7,647 bases of DNA. Source: Gemmatimonadota bacterium (GTDB lineage: Bacteria > Gemmatimonadota > Gemmatimonadetes > Gemmatimonadales > Gemmatimonadaceae). The DNA lies in the NCBI GenBank assembly GCA_003222065.1, contig QHUV01000076.1, positions 1-7,647 on the forward strand. The letters are read 5' to 3'. Below are positions 1 through 5,395 of the stretch, piece by piece. Positions within the stretch are counted from its first letter, which is position 1. Each line of letters opens with the position of its first letter. The notes beneath the pieces are model-generated. The model had not been told where the DNA came from, did not search any database, and saw only the letters and a program-made list of their open reading frames with translations. Position numbers and translations under genes: made by a program.

Positions 1-1
1 G

Positions 2-970
2 CAAATCGCCCAGGACGTTCTCGGCTTCGGCGGGTCGATACCGGTTGTGGCGTCGCTGGCCGAGGGCCTCACTCGCCGGCCTAACGCGTTGCTGATCGGC
101 ATCGCCCCGCCCGGGGGTCAGCTTCCACCGAGTTGGCGAGCGCTCATCCTCGACGCCATCGATCATCGCCTCGAGATCTGGAGCGGACTGCACACGATTC
201 TGGGCGACGATCCGGAGTTCGCCGCGCGAGCGCGAGCCGTCGGCGTGGCGATTCATGACCTCCGCAAGCCACCCAGCGACATCGACGTCGCGCGCGGGCG
301 AGTGCGCGAGATCGACGATCGCGCAACGGTGATCCTTACCGTCGGCACCGATTGCAACATCGGCAAGATGACGACCCAGCTCCAGCTCCGCGACGCCATG
401 CGCGCTCGCGGCATGCGTGTCGGCTTTGCGCCGACTGGTCAGACGGGAATTCTCGTCGAGGGCTGGGGGATCTCCGTCGATGCCGTGATCGCCGATTTCA
501 TCGCTGGCGCCGCCGAGCGCCTAACGCTGCATGCGGCGAAAGACGCGGACATCGTGCTCGTTGAGGGCCAAGGCTCGATCATTCATCCGAGCTACTCGGG
601 AGTCACATACGGTCTGCTGCATGGCTCACTGCCTCACGCCATGGTGATGTGCGCGCAGCCATCGCGCACCGCGATCAACAACCATCCATGGGTAAAGATT
701 CCGCCGCTCGCCGAGTTCATCGACATGCAGGAGCGGGCCGCGGCTCCGTTGCGCCCCGCGCCGGTCATCGCCGTCGCGCTCAACACGTATGACTTGAGCG
801 ACGCCGACGCCCGCGTGGCAATTGAGCGTGTCCGACGCGAGACCGATCTGCCAGCTACCGATCCAGTCCGCTTCGATCCCGCACCGATTGTGGACGCGAT
901 CGACGCGTTTCATCGCCGGCGCTTTGGAACCGGGGCCCGCTCGGCCGCCACGGGCGCAGCCGCGTCGTAG
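2..970 (+). CDS. DUF1611 / DgcN-like P-loop protein, 5'-truncated by window edge
   Basis: The reading frame is open from base 2, so the N-terminus lies outside the window; the first in-frame start-like codon (GTG at 47) falls inside the conserved fold and is probably not the real start. About 322 residues are visible, and I expect only some tens to be missing. Seen: an N-terminal Rossmann-like part (LLIGIAPPGG near 92-121), then a P-loop-like GTDCNIGKMTT at 344-376, a TGQTGI motif after it, and VEGQGS followed by HPSYSGVTYGLLHGS around 560-630. This motif series is typical of the DUF1611 family. From family knowledge, some members (DgcN) are described as D-glutamate N-acetyltransferases working beside a dipeptide-epimerase-like DgcA; others have no tested function. 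No epimerase gene follows within the window, though one may lie upstream. Family membership is firm; the reaction is inference. Confidence 0.85.
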   Translation, partial: QIAQDVLGFGGSIPVVASLAEGLTRRPNALLIGIAPPGGQLPPSWRALILDAIDHRLEIWSGLHTILGDDPEFAARARAVGVAIHDLRKPPSDIDVARGRVREIDDRATVILTVGTDCNIGKMTTQLQLRDAMRARGMRVGFAPTGQTGILVEGWGISVDAVIADFIAGAAERLTLHAAKDADIVLVEGQGSIIHPSYSGVTYGLLHGSLPHAMVMCAQPSRTAINNHPWVKIPPLAEFIDMQERAAAPLRPAPVIAVALNTYDLSDADARVAIERVRRETDLPATDPVRFDPAPIVDAIDAFHRRRFGTGARSAATGAAAS

Positions 971-1071
971 GGCAAGTGCGGCGCAACCAATCGATGCGAA
1001 TCAAATGAGAAGGATGGCGAGCATCGGGCGCGTCGATCGCACTGTGCGCTCATCGTCGTCGGGACTCACCG

Positions 1072-1611
1072 TTGACCGCGTCGCATGCGCTCCGCATTCA
1101 GTCCGTCGGTAAGACCTACCGCTCCGGGCTGCACGGCTGTACGGCGACAGTTCGCGCGCTCGTCGACGTTCAGCTGGAGATTGCGTTCGGTGAGGTCGTC
1201 GCCGTCGTCGGACCGAGGGGCGCGGGAAAGACGACCCTGCTGCTCTGCGCCGCTGGATTGCTGACACCAGACGCGGGCACGATCGATCGTCGCGGCCGCT
1301 CGGATCGGCGGACAACCGTCACCACCTACCTCAGCGACATCGTACACGCCAACGCGGACGATTCCGACGTGGTTCTCGTCGACAACGTGGATGATGTTCG
1401 AGGGGACGTGACGGCGTCATTCGCGCTGCTCTCCCTTGCCCGGCGAGCGCGCGAGCATCGCGGCGGAGTCCTGCTTGCCGCACGCGACTCGAGATTGATC
1501 GAGACTGTCGTCGACAGGCTGGTACGACTGGACCACGGTCGCTTGGCGTCGACCACCATCACACAGCAGCCGCCATTGAGCGTACGCGTCGCCGAGGCAT
1601 CTTTCCGTTGA
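1072..1611 (+). CDS. Degenerate, internally shortened ABC-type ATPase (179 aa)
   Basis: The N-terminus resembles LolD/FtsE-type ABC ATPases: SVGKTY, a beta-strand region, then Walker [10 protein letters not shown] at residues 47-55 and a [10 protein letters not shown] stretch at 62-71. Only about 45 residues separate Walker A from a Walker B-like VVLVDNVDD (100-108), where an ordinary ABC ATPase has over 100. The helical subdomain, Q-loop and LSGGQ signature are therefore missing. The Walker B aspartate (D104) is followed by Asn instead of the catalytic Glu, and the H-loop His is replaced in [10 protein letters not shown] (133-142). The C-terminal end ([13 protein letters not shown]) still looks like a normal ABC subdomain, so the frame is intact. 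The start is TTG; an in-frame TGA at 1006-1008 limits upstream extension, and no ATG or GTG lies between. No clear ribosome binding site is visible. No permease gene is adjacent. It may bind nucleotide without efficient hydrolysis, or be a decaying gene. Confidence 0.6.
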   Translation: MTASHALRIQSVGKTYRSGLHGCTATVRALVDVQLEIAFGEVVAVVGPRGAGKTTLLLCAAGLLTPDAGTIDRRGRSDRRTTVTTYLSDIVHANADDSDVVLVDNVDDVRGDVTASFALLSLARRAREHRGGVLLAARDSRLIETVVDRLVRLDHGRLASTTITQQPPLSVRVAEASFR

Positions 1612-1636
1612 CCGACATTCCGGGTGCGCCTAGCAT
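1608..1636 (+). promoter_or_regulatory. Putative sigma70-type promoter of cysS
   Basis: TTGACC (1608-1613) and TAGCAT (1631-1636) are separated by exactly 17 bases. The -35 matches 5 of 6 consensus positions; the -10 matches 4 of 6, including the key first TA and last T. Initiation 6-7 bases past the -10 would fall at 1642-1643, and cysS begins with ATG at 1643. A leaderless mRNA is therefore implied. The -35 overlaps the stop codon of the preceding ABC-like gene. There is no Shine-Dalgarno sequence at a useful distance from the ATG, which fits leaderless initiation. Prediction by eye only. Confidence 0.45.
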
Positions 1637-1646
1637 TCGCGAATGC
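1633..1646. repeat. 14-bp perfect palindrome over the cysS start codon
   Basis: GCATTCGCGAATGC reads the same on both strands and includes the last four bases of the candidate -10 and the ATG of cysS (1643-1645). As RNA it could fold only into a 5-bp stem with a CGCG loop, and only if transcription started upstream of it. As DNA it is a possible dimeric-protein site over the transcription start. A chance palindrome is not excluded. Confidence 0.5.
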
Positions 1647-3052
1647 GGGAATTTCGGCTCTACAACACGCTCACTCGCAGCGTCGAGCCGTTCGCGCCAG
1701 CGGACGGAAAAACTGTGCGCATTTATAGCTGCGGACCGACGGTGTACAATCCCGCGCACCTCGGCAATTTCCGCACGTTCCTGTTCGTCGATCTGCTGCG
1801 ACGGGCTTTGCGATTGCATGGCTGGCGCGTGCATCAGGTCATGAACCTCACCGACGTCGACGACAAGATCATTCGACGCGCCGCGGAGCAAGGCAAGACG
1901 ATCAGCGAGGTCACCGAGCCAGTAGCCGAGATCTTCTTCCAAGATCGAGATTATCTGCGCATCGAGCCCGCGGAGGAGTACCCAAAGGCGACCGACTATG
2001 TCCCACAGATGGTGGCGCTCGTCGCGAGGCTCATCGAAAAGGGCATCGCGTACAAGGCCGAGGATGGATCGGTCTACTTCGCGATCGATCGCTTTCCGTC
2101 CTACGGTCGCCTGTCCCGTCTCGATAGACGCGAGATAAAAACCGGGGCGCGAGTAGCGCAGGATGACTATTCAAAGGAAAACGCCCAGGATTTCGCACTC
2201 TGGAAGGCAGCGAAGCCCGAGGACGAACGCGCACGCGCGGCGTGGGACTCACCGTGGGGACGTGGTCGTCCCGGTTGGCACCTCGAGTGCTCGGCGATGG
2301 CAATCGATCTGCTTGGCGAAACGCTCGACATTCATTGTGGGGGCATCGATCTCATCTTTCCGCATCACGAGGATGAGATTGCGCAGTCGGAAGCGGCTAC
2401 TGGCCGGCCGTTCTCCCGCTTCTGGTGCCACGGCGCATTCCTCCTCACTGAAGGGGCGAAGATGGCCAAGCGAATCGGCAACGTCACGACGGTGAAGGAC
2501 ATGCGCGAGTCGCGGATACAGGCCGCGGCGGTCAGGCGCTTCGTGTTCAACACTCATTACCGAAAGGAGCTGAACCTCACCGAGGAAGCGCTCGAGGCGT
2601 CCATCGATGCCGTGCTCCGCATCGGGATTTTTGCCGAGCGACTGCGCGGAGCAACCAGTGGGACGCCGGCGCTGGGCCAAGCCGCCGACCAGTTGACGCA
2701 GGATGTCGAGTCCGCCCTGTTCGACGATCTCAATGCGCCCGAGGCCATCGCGGCGCTGTCGGTTTTCATCACACGTGCGAACGCCGAGCTCGATCGCCGC
2801 GGCAACGATGCCGACGCGCTTGCCAAGGCGCGAGCCGCGTTCGAGCGAGTCAACGGCGTGCTCGACGTAGTGCCCGACGCCGTCGTGGATTCGACGCTAG
2901 CGTCATGGGTGGAGGGCCAGCTGGAGGCGCGAAAGGCCGCGCGCGCGCGGCGTGATTTTGCGACGGCGGATCGCATTCGTGCCGAGCTCGAGGAGCGCGA
3001 CGTGATGATCGAGGACACGCCGAGCGGTACGAAGTGGCGGGTGGCGCGCTGA
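1643..3052 (+). CDS. cysS: Cysteinyl-tRNA synthetase
   Basis: Class I aminoacyl-tRNA synthetase that charges tRNA-Cys with cysteine in the cytoplasm. The 469-residue length is normal for the family. Seen: the family start MREFRLYNTLTR, CGPTVYNPAHLGN with the HIGH-type signature as HLGN (39-42), MNLTDVDDKII, WHLECSAMA, and GGIDLIFPHHEDEIAQSE. By position relative to E. coli CysS, the zinc ligands are C30, C216, H241 and E245, all present. The second signature, normally KMSKS, reads KMAKR (273-277, bases 2459-2473) within GAKMAKRIGN; the catalytic lysines at its first and second K positions are kept, but the Ser-Lys-Ser pattern is altered. The C-terminal part holds the helical anticodon-region domain, with RRDFATADRIRAEL near the end as in other CysS. 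The ATG at 1643 gives the family N-terminus exactly. The gene looks monocistronic. Confidence 0.97.
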   Translation: MREFRLYNTLTRSVEPFAPADGKTVRIYSCGPTVYNPAHLGNFRTFLFVDLLRRALRLHGWRVHQVMNLTDVDDKIIRRAAEQGKTISEVTEPVAEIFFQDRDYLRIEPAEEYPKATDYVPQMVALVARLIEKGIAYKAEDGSVYFAIDRFPSYGRLSRLDRREIKTGARVAQDDYSKENAQDFALWKAAKPEDERARAAWDSPWGRGRPGWHLECSAMAIDLLGETLDIHCGGIDLIFPHHEDEIAQSEAATGRPFSRFWCHGAFLLTEGAKMAKRIGNVTTVKDMRESRIQAAAVRRFVFNTHYRKELNLTEEALEASIDAVLRIGIFAERLRGATSGTPALGQAADQLTQDVESALFDDLNAPEAIAALSVFITRANAELDRRGNDADALAKARAAFERVNGVLDVVPDAVVDSTLASWVEGQLEARKAARARRDFATADRIRAELEERDVMIEDTPSGTKWRVAR

Positions 3053-3061
3053 CCTAATAGG

Positions 3062-3091
3062 ACCAGGAGAGTACCAGGAGAGGACCAGGAG
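3062..3091. repeat. Period-11 direct repeat downstream of cysS
   Basis: ACCAGGAG occurs three times, at 3062-3069, 3073-3080 and 3084-3091, with 3-nt spacers, giving an exact 11-base period. A weaker copy (ACCTAATAG) sits just before, at 3052-3060, running through the cysS stop region. The repeat is followed by GC-rich sequence with repeated GAGCG and GCGAGC words up to about 3160. No oligo-T run is seen, so this is not a recognisable intrinsic terminator. The function is unknown. Confidence 0.7.
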
Positions 3092-3184
3092 CGAGCGCGC
3101 AGCGCGAGCGACTTCAAATGGATCCGCCGCGCGCGAAGCGAGCGGCGAGCACCAGCGAGCTCTAACTCCGCGTAACCGCGCGGC

Positions 3185-3213
3185 TTGACACTGATTTCCG
3201 GCCCGTTTATTGT
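3185..3213 (+). promoter_or_regulatory. Strong sigma70-type promoter for the tRNA cluster and probably the downstream operon
   Basis: A perfect -35 TTGACA (3185-3190) is followed after exactly 17 bases by TATTGT (3208-3213), which keeps the T, A and final T that matter most in a -10. Transcription would start near 3220, about 19 bases before the first tRNA. A near-consensus promoter directly before a stable-RNA cluster is expected from known tRNA operons. No comparable promoter or intrinsic terminator is visible between the last tRNA and rpmG, so read-through into rpmG-secE-nusG is likely. Confidence 0.75.
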
Positions 3214-3238
3214 ACGAGTCTCGCGCAAAAACGCCGTT

Positions 3239-3311
3239 GCTGACGTAGCTCAATCGGCAGAGCTCCGGTTTTGTAAACCGGCGGTTGTGGGTTCGATTCC
3301 CACCGTCAGCT
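3239..3311 (+). tRNA. tRNA-Thr (anticodon UGU)
   Basis: Folds as a full cloverleaf. The acceptor arm GCTGACG (3239-3245) pairs with CGTCAGC (3304-3310), and T3311 is the discriminator. The anticodon stem CCGGT/ACCGG encloses loop TTTGTAA with anticodon TGT at 3272-3274. The T arm is GTGGG-TTCGATT-CCCAC. No 3' CCA is encoded, so it must be added after transcription. It reads ACA and related Thr codons. Confidence 0.97.
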
Positions 3312-3350
3312 CTCGGACGAGACACACGGTTGTCGTCGGACGCCGAGAGC
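3309..3350 (+). repeat. Inverted repeat in the tRNA-Thr/tRNA-Tyr spacer
   Basis: GCTCTCGG (3309-3316) is perfectly complementary to CCGAGAGC (3343-3350), with further short pairing inside (ACA at 3322-3324 with TGT at 3331-3333). The left arm includes the last three bases of tRNA-Thr, so this hairpin would compete with the mature acceptor stem. It may act in processing of the polycistronic tRNA precursor. No T-tract follows, so a terminator is unlikely. Confidence 0.45.
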
Positions 3351-3381
3351 GCGGGGGTAGCGGGAGCGGAGGCGCGGATCC

Positions 3382-3464
3382 GGTGGGGTACCCAAGCGGC
3401 CAACGGGAGCAGACTGTAAATCTGCCGGCTCACGCCTTCGAAGGTTCGAATCCTTCCCCCACCA
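3382..3464 (+). tRNA. tRNA-Tyr (anticodon GUA)
   Basis: Class II tRNA with a long variable arm. The acceptor arm GGTGGGG (3382-3388) pairs with CCCCACC (3457-3463), and A3464 is the discriminator. The anticodon stem GCAGA/TCTGC encloses CTGTAAA with GTA at 3416-3418. The variable arm 3426-3439 contains a GGC/GCC stem with a 4-nt loop. The T arm is GAAGG-TTCGAAT-CCTTC. The ACCA at 3461-3464 is stem plus discriminator, not an encoded CCA tail. Confidence 0.97.
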
Positions 3465-3501
3465 TGCGACTCGCGAGGCGGGTCGAGCGGGACGAGAAGT
3501 C

Positions 3502-3574
3502 GCGGGAGTAGCTCAGTTGGTAGAGCGCAAGCCTTCCAAGCTTGATGTCGCGGGTTCGAGCCCCGTCTCCCGCT
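3502..3574 (+). tRNA. tRNA-Gly (anticodon UCC)
   Basis: The acceptor arm GCGGGAG (3502-3508) pairs with CTCCCGC (3567-3573), with discriminator T3574. The anticodon stem CAAGC/GCTTG encloses CTTCCAA with TCC at 3535-3537. The T arm is GCGGG-TTCGAGC-CCCGT, with one G-U pair. No CCA is encoded. The spacer before it (3465-3501) carries GCGACT (3466-3471) and its complement AGTCGC (3498-3503), which runs into the first two bases of this tRNA. Confidence 0.96.
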
Positions 3575-3630
3575 CGTGACGGCGCAGCAGATTGGCGGAG
3601 AGGACGTATAGGAAGAGGTAGAGAGCAAGT

Positions 3631-3703
3631 GCTCGCGTAGCTCAGTTGGTAGAGCACACCCTTGGTAAGGGTGAGGTCATCGGTTCAATCCCGATCGCGA
3701 GCT
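3631..3703 (+). tRNA. tRNA-Thr (anticodon GGU)
   Basis: The acceptor arm GCTCGCG (3631-3637) pairs with CGCGAGC (3696-3702), with discriminator T3703. The anticodon stem CACCC/GGGTG encloses TTGGTAA with GGT at 3664-3666. The T arm is ATCGG-TTCAATC-CCGAT. No CCA is encoded. It reads ACC and ACU, complementing the UGU isoacceptor three genes upstream. It is the last tRNA of the cluster; in E. coli the matching thrT is followed by tufB, but here it is followed by a 134-nt gap and rpmG. Confidence 0.97.
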
Positions 3704-3837
3704 CTTGGTGAGACAGGGTGAGAGAGTTTGAAACACTAGCGGAACAAGCAGCCGGTCGGAGGGCGCGGGCCTTTCGGCGGGCTGTCGGCTGTGTGGCGTC
3801 GTCGCGCACACGGTTGCAACCTGGGAGCTGACGTCGA

Positions 3838-3990
3838 ATGCCTCGAGAGAAAATCATCCTCGCGTGTGGCGAGTGCAAAAACCGGAATTACTTCACCACG
3901 AAGAACAAGCGCCTGCATCCCGAGCGCGTGGAATGGAAGAAGTACTGCGCGCGCTGCGACAAGCATCAGGTCCACAAGGAAACGAAGTAA
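3838..3990 (+). CDS. rpmG: Large ribosomal subunit protein bL33 (zinc-ribbon form)
   Basis: A 50-residue protein beginning [18 protein letters not shown] and ending KHQVHKETK, matching bL33 in length and sequence. Four cysteines form two CxxC knuckles (C10/C13 and C37/C40), so this is the zinc-binding (C+) version. From family knowledge, bL33 sits near the E site of the 50S subunit, and C+ forms often have a C- paralogue used under zinc limitation; none is seen here. The ATG at 3838 follows a GGGAG (3823-3827) at a usable distance. One base separates its TAA from the secE start, so the two are co-transcribed. The rpmG-secE-nusG order is common in bacteria. A tRNA-Trp gene often found in this neighbourhood is absent. 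Confidence 0.96.
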   Translation: MPREKIILACGECKNRNYFTTKNKRLHPERVEWKKYCARCDKHQVHKETK

Positions 3991-3991
3991 C

Positions 3992-4261
3992 ATGGCCGTC
4001 GACGTCGCACGACCGCCGCAAGGCGCGCCTCCCGCGCCAGCGGGGAACTGGTTCACGCGGACCTTCGCCTCGTTGGTGGCCTTCTATCACGGGGTGATCG
4101 CTGAAATGCGCAAGGTCACCTGGCCGGATCGGGGCCAGGTGCAGCAAGCGACGATCGCGATCATCATCTTCGTTCTTGCGCTCGCGCTCTTCATTACGGT
4201 GATGGACTGGCTGCTGAGCCTCATCCTTGTCCGTGGCGTCCCGTCGCTCTTCTCGCGGTGA
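3992..4261 (+). CDS. secE: Preprotein translocase subunit SecE
   Basis: An 89-residue inner-membrane subunit of the SecYEG channel that stabilises SecY. Seen: a Pro/Ala-rich N-terminus (residues 8-18), an amphipathic cytoplasmic helix region (20-38), the family hallmark AEMRKVTWPDR (37-47), then one membrane segment at about 53-80. This is the short single-span form, unlike the three-span enterobacterial SecE. The frame is open further upstream, but ATG 3992 lies one base after rpmG and has AAGGA (3976-3980) before it, and the hallmark distances fit this start. Its TGA overlaps the GTG start of nusG by four bases. Confidence 0.95.
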   Translation: MAVDVARPPQGAPPAPAGNWFTRTFASLVAFYHGVIAEMRKVTWPDRGQVQQATIAIIIFVLALALFITVMDWLLSLILVRGVPSLFSR

Positions 4262-4812
4262 GCGACATGGAACAACGCTGGTACGCGATTCAGACAACGG
4301 CTGGGCATGAGAACAAGGTCCGTTCGCTGATTCAGCGGAAGATCGAGCTTGATTCGCGGCCTGCCCAGGACCGGCAAATTCGTCAGGCGCTCGTGCCGAC
4401 GCAGGAAGTCGTCGAGATCAAGAACGGCAAGAAGGTCACGGTGGAGCGGAAGCTGTATCCAGGATACGTGCTCGTCGAGATGATCATGAATCAAGAGACG
4501 GCGCACGCCATCAATTCGATTCAGGGCGTGATCAAGTTCGTCGGACACGACCAACGGTTCCCGCAACCGTTGCGGCCCGACGAAGTCAACCGCCTCCTCG
4601 GTATCGCCGATGAGACGGAGCAAGAGGAGCCCAAGGAGGAGATTCCATTCCTCATTGGGCAGGCAGTCGCAATCACGGAAGGTCCCTTCACCGACTTCAA
4701 CGGCACCGTCGAAGAGGTGATCGCGGACAAGGGAAAAGTGCGGGTGTCAGTGAGTCTCTTTGGACGCCCGACATCCGTCGAGTTGGATTACTTGCAGTTG
4801 AGAGCATACTGA
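4258..4812 (+). CDS. nusG: Transcription termination/antitermination factor NusG
   Basis: A 184-residue general transcription elongation factor that binds the RNA polymerase clamp and, in many bacteria, Rho or ribosomal protein S10. Seen: the NGN domain from RWYAIQTTAGHENKV (residues 7-21) through LYPGYVLVEM (66-75) and VIKFVGHD (91-98), then an acidic linker (118-128, rich in Glu) and a KOW domain (about 133-165: IGQAVAITEGPF, then FNGTVEEV). The start is taken as GTG 4258, giving a 4-nt GTGA overlap with secE that suits translational coupling. ATG 4267 is a close alternative, three residues shorter, with GGTGAG just before it. A 157-nt gap follows, so nusG ends one translational block. Confidence 0.96.
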   Translation: MSDMEQRWYAIQTTAGHENKVRSLIQRKIELDSRPAQDRQIRQALVPTQEVVEIKNGKKVTVERKLYPGYVLVEMIMNQETAHAINSIQGVIKFVGHDQRFPQPLRPDEVNRLLGIADETEQEEPKEEIPFLIGQAVAITEGPFTDFNGTVEEVIADKGKVRVSVSLFGRPTSVELDYLQLRAY

Positions 4813-4813
4813 T

Positions 4814-4872
4814 GCGTAGAGCGTAATGCGTCGAGCGTAGAGCGTGATTTGAAAACGCTCGACGCTTCACGG
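4814..4872 (+). repeat. Heptamer-repeat hairpin in the nusG-rplK gap
   Basis: Five direct 7-base units follow one another from 4814 to 4848: GCGTAGA, GCGTAAT, GCGTCGA, GCGTAGA and GCGTGAT. After a short gap, inverted heptamers follow (TCGACGC at 4859-4865, weaker TTCACGG at 4866-4872). The best stem pairs GCGTCGAGCGT (4828-4838) with ACGCTCGACGC (4855-4865): 11 perfect base pairs around a 16-nt loop. No T-tract follows. It begins two bases after the nusG stop. Likely an RNA structure acting in processing or partial termination ahead of the rplKAJL block; the role is inferred. Confidence 0.75.
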
Positions 4873-4897
4873 GCACCGCTCAACGAACCGTCGGCAA

Positions 4898-4930
4898 CCA
4901 CTCCGACGCTAAATGCCAGTGGGAGTCTGG
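4898..4930 (+). promoter_or_regulatory. Possible L1 autoregulatory target in the rplK leader
   Basis: GTGGGAG (4919-4925) lies about 45 bases before rplK and can sit in a small hairpin (CCAG at 4916-4919 region with CTGG at 4927-4930), or pair ACTCC (4900-4904) with GGAGT (4922-4926). L1 represses the L11-L1 transcript in known bacteria through an mRNA site that mimics its 23S rRNA site, where a GGUGGGAG-like segment occurs. The match is short and made from memory, so this is only a candidate. Confidence 0.25.
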
Positions 4931-4969
4931 GGCGCGCGAGCGCCACGGTACGCAAGCGAGAGGTAGAGC

Positions 4970-5395
4970 ATGGCAAAGAAGGTGGCGGGCTTTGTGAAGT
5001 TGCAGATCACCGCGGGTCAGGCGACGCCGGCGCCGCCGGTGGGCACGGCCTTGGGCCCGCAGGGCATCAACATCATGGCGTTCGTGAAGGAGTTCAATTC
5101 GCGAACCCAGAAGGAAGCCGGGACGATTCTCCCGGTCGAGATCACGATTTTCTCGGACAAGTCCTTCACCTTCATCACGAAGACGCCGCCAGCGGCGGTG
5201 CTCCTCAAGAAGGAGGCGGGTATCGAGAAGGGCTCTGGACAGCCGAATCGCAATAAGGTCGGCCGCGTGACGAAGGCACAGATTCGCAAGATCGCCGAGA
5301 TCAAGATGCCTGACCTCAATTGCGATTCGCTCGAGTCAGCGATGGCGATGGTCGCCGGCGCGGCACGATCGATGGGCGTGGAGGTCGTCGACTGA
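4970..5395 (+). CDS. rplK: Large ribosomal subunit protein uL11
   Basis: A 141-residue protein with the standard uL11 length. It binds the GTPase-associated centre of 23S rRNA at the base of the L10-L12 stalk and takes part in factor binding and the RelA stringent response. Seen: the proline-rich N-terminal domain ([18 protein letters not shown], about residues 19-36), FVKEFNSRT, the linker [19 protein letters not shown], and the RNA-binding C-terminal domain ending [12 protein letters not shown]. The Pro-rich surface is where thiostrepton-type antibiotics act. A clear GAGAGGT (4958-4964) lies 5-6 bases before the ATG. The last base of its TGA is the first base of rplA's ATG, so L11 and L1 are translationally coupled. 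It is the first gene after the structured nusG-rplK gap. Confidence 0.98.
   Translation: MAKKVAGFVKLQITAGQATPAPPVGTALGPQGINIMAFVKEFNSRTQKEAGTILPVEITIFSDKSFTFITKTPPAAVLLKKEAGIEKGSGQPNRNKVGRVTKAQIRKIAEIKMPDLNCDSLESAMAMVAGAARSMGVEVVD

Noticed and set aside
992..1026. Inverted repeat CGATGC/GCATCG in the gap between the DUF1611 and ABC-like genes
   Set aside because: Only six base pairs around a 23-nt loop, no T-tract; expected by chance in GC-rich DNA.
3461..3464. ACCA at the end of tRNA-Tyr as an encoded CCA tail
   Set aside because: ACC is the end of the acceptor stem pairing with 3382-3384, and A3464 is the discriminator; the next bases are TGC.
2557..3628. Long minus-strand frames opposite cysS and the tRNA cluster
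   Set aside because: They run through tRNA genes and the cysS coding region and their translations are low-complexity Arg/Ser-rich.
3728..3791. A promoter (TTGAAA at 3728) or terminator (CAGCCG 3749-3754 with CGGCTG 3786-3791) between the last tRNA and rpmG
   Set aside because: No -10 lies at 16-18 bases from TTGAAA, and the inverted repeat has a long loop and no T-tract, so neither is supported.
3791..3991. A 67-codon N-terminal extension of secE
   Set aside because: It would overlap all of rpmG in another frame; SecE has its normal short length from ATG 3992.
4814..4872. Short repeats as a CRISPR array
   Set aside because: The units are 7 bases with no spacers and form an inverted structure; no cas genes are present. 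The same holds for 7082-7150 and 3062-3091.
5320..5394. A 25-codon N-terminal extension of rplA
   Set aside because: It overlaps the rplK end; ATG 5395 gives the standard uL1 start and has a good Shine-Dalgarno.
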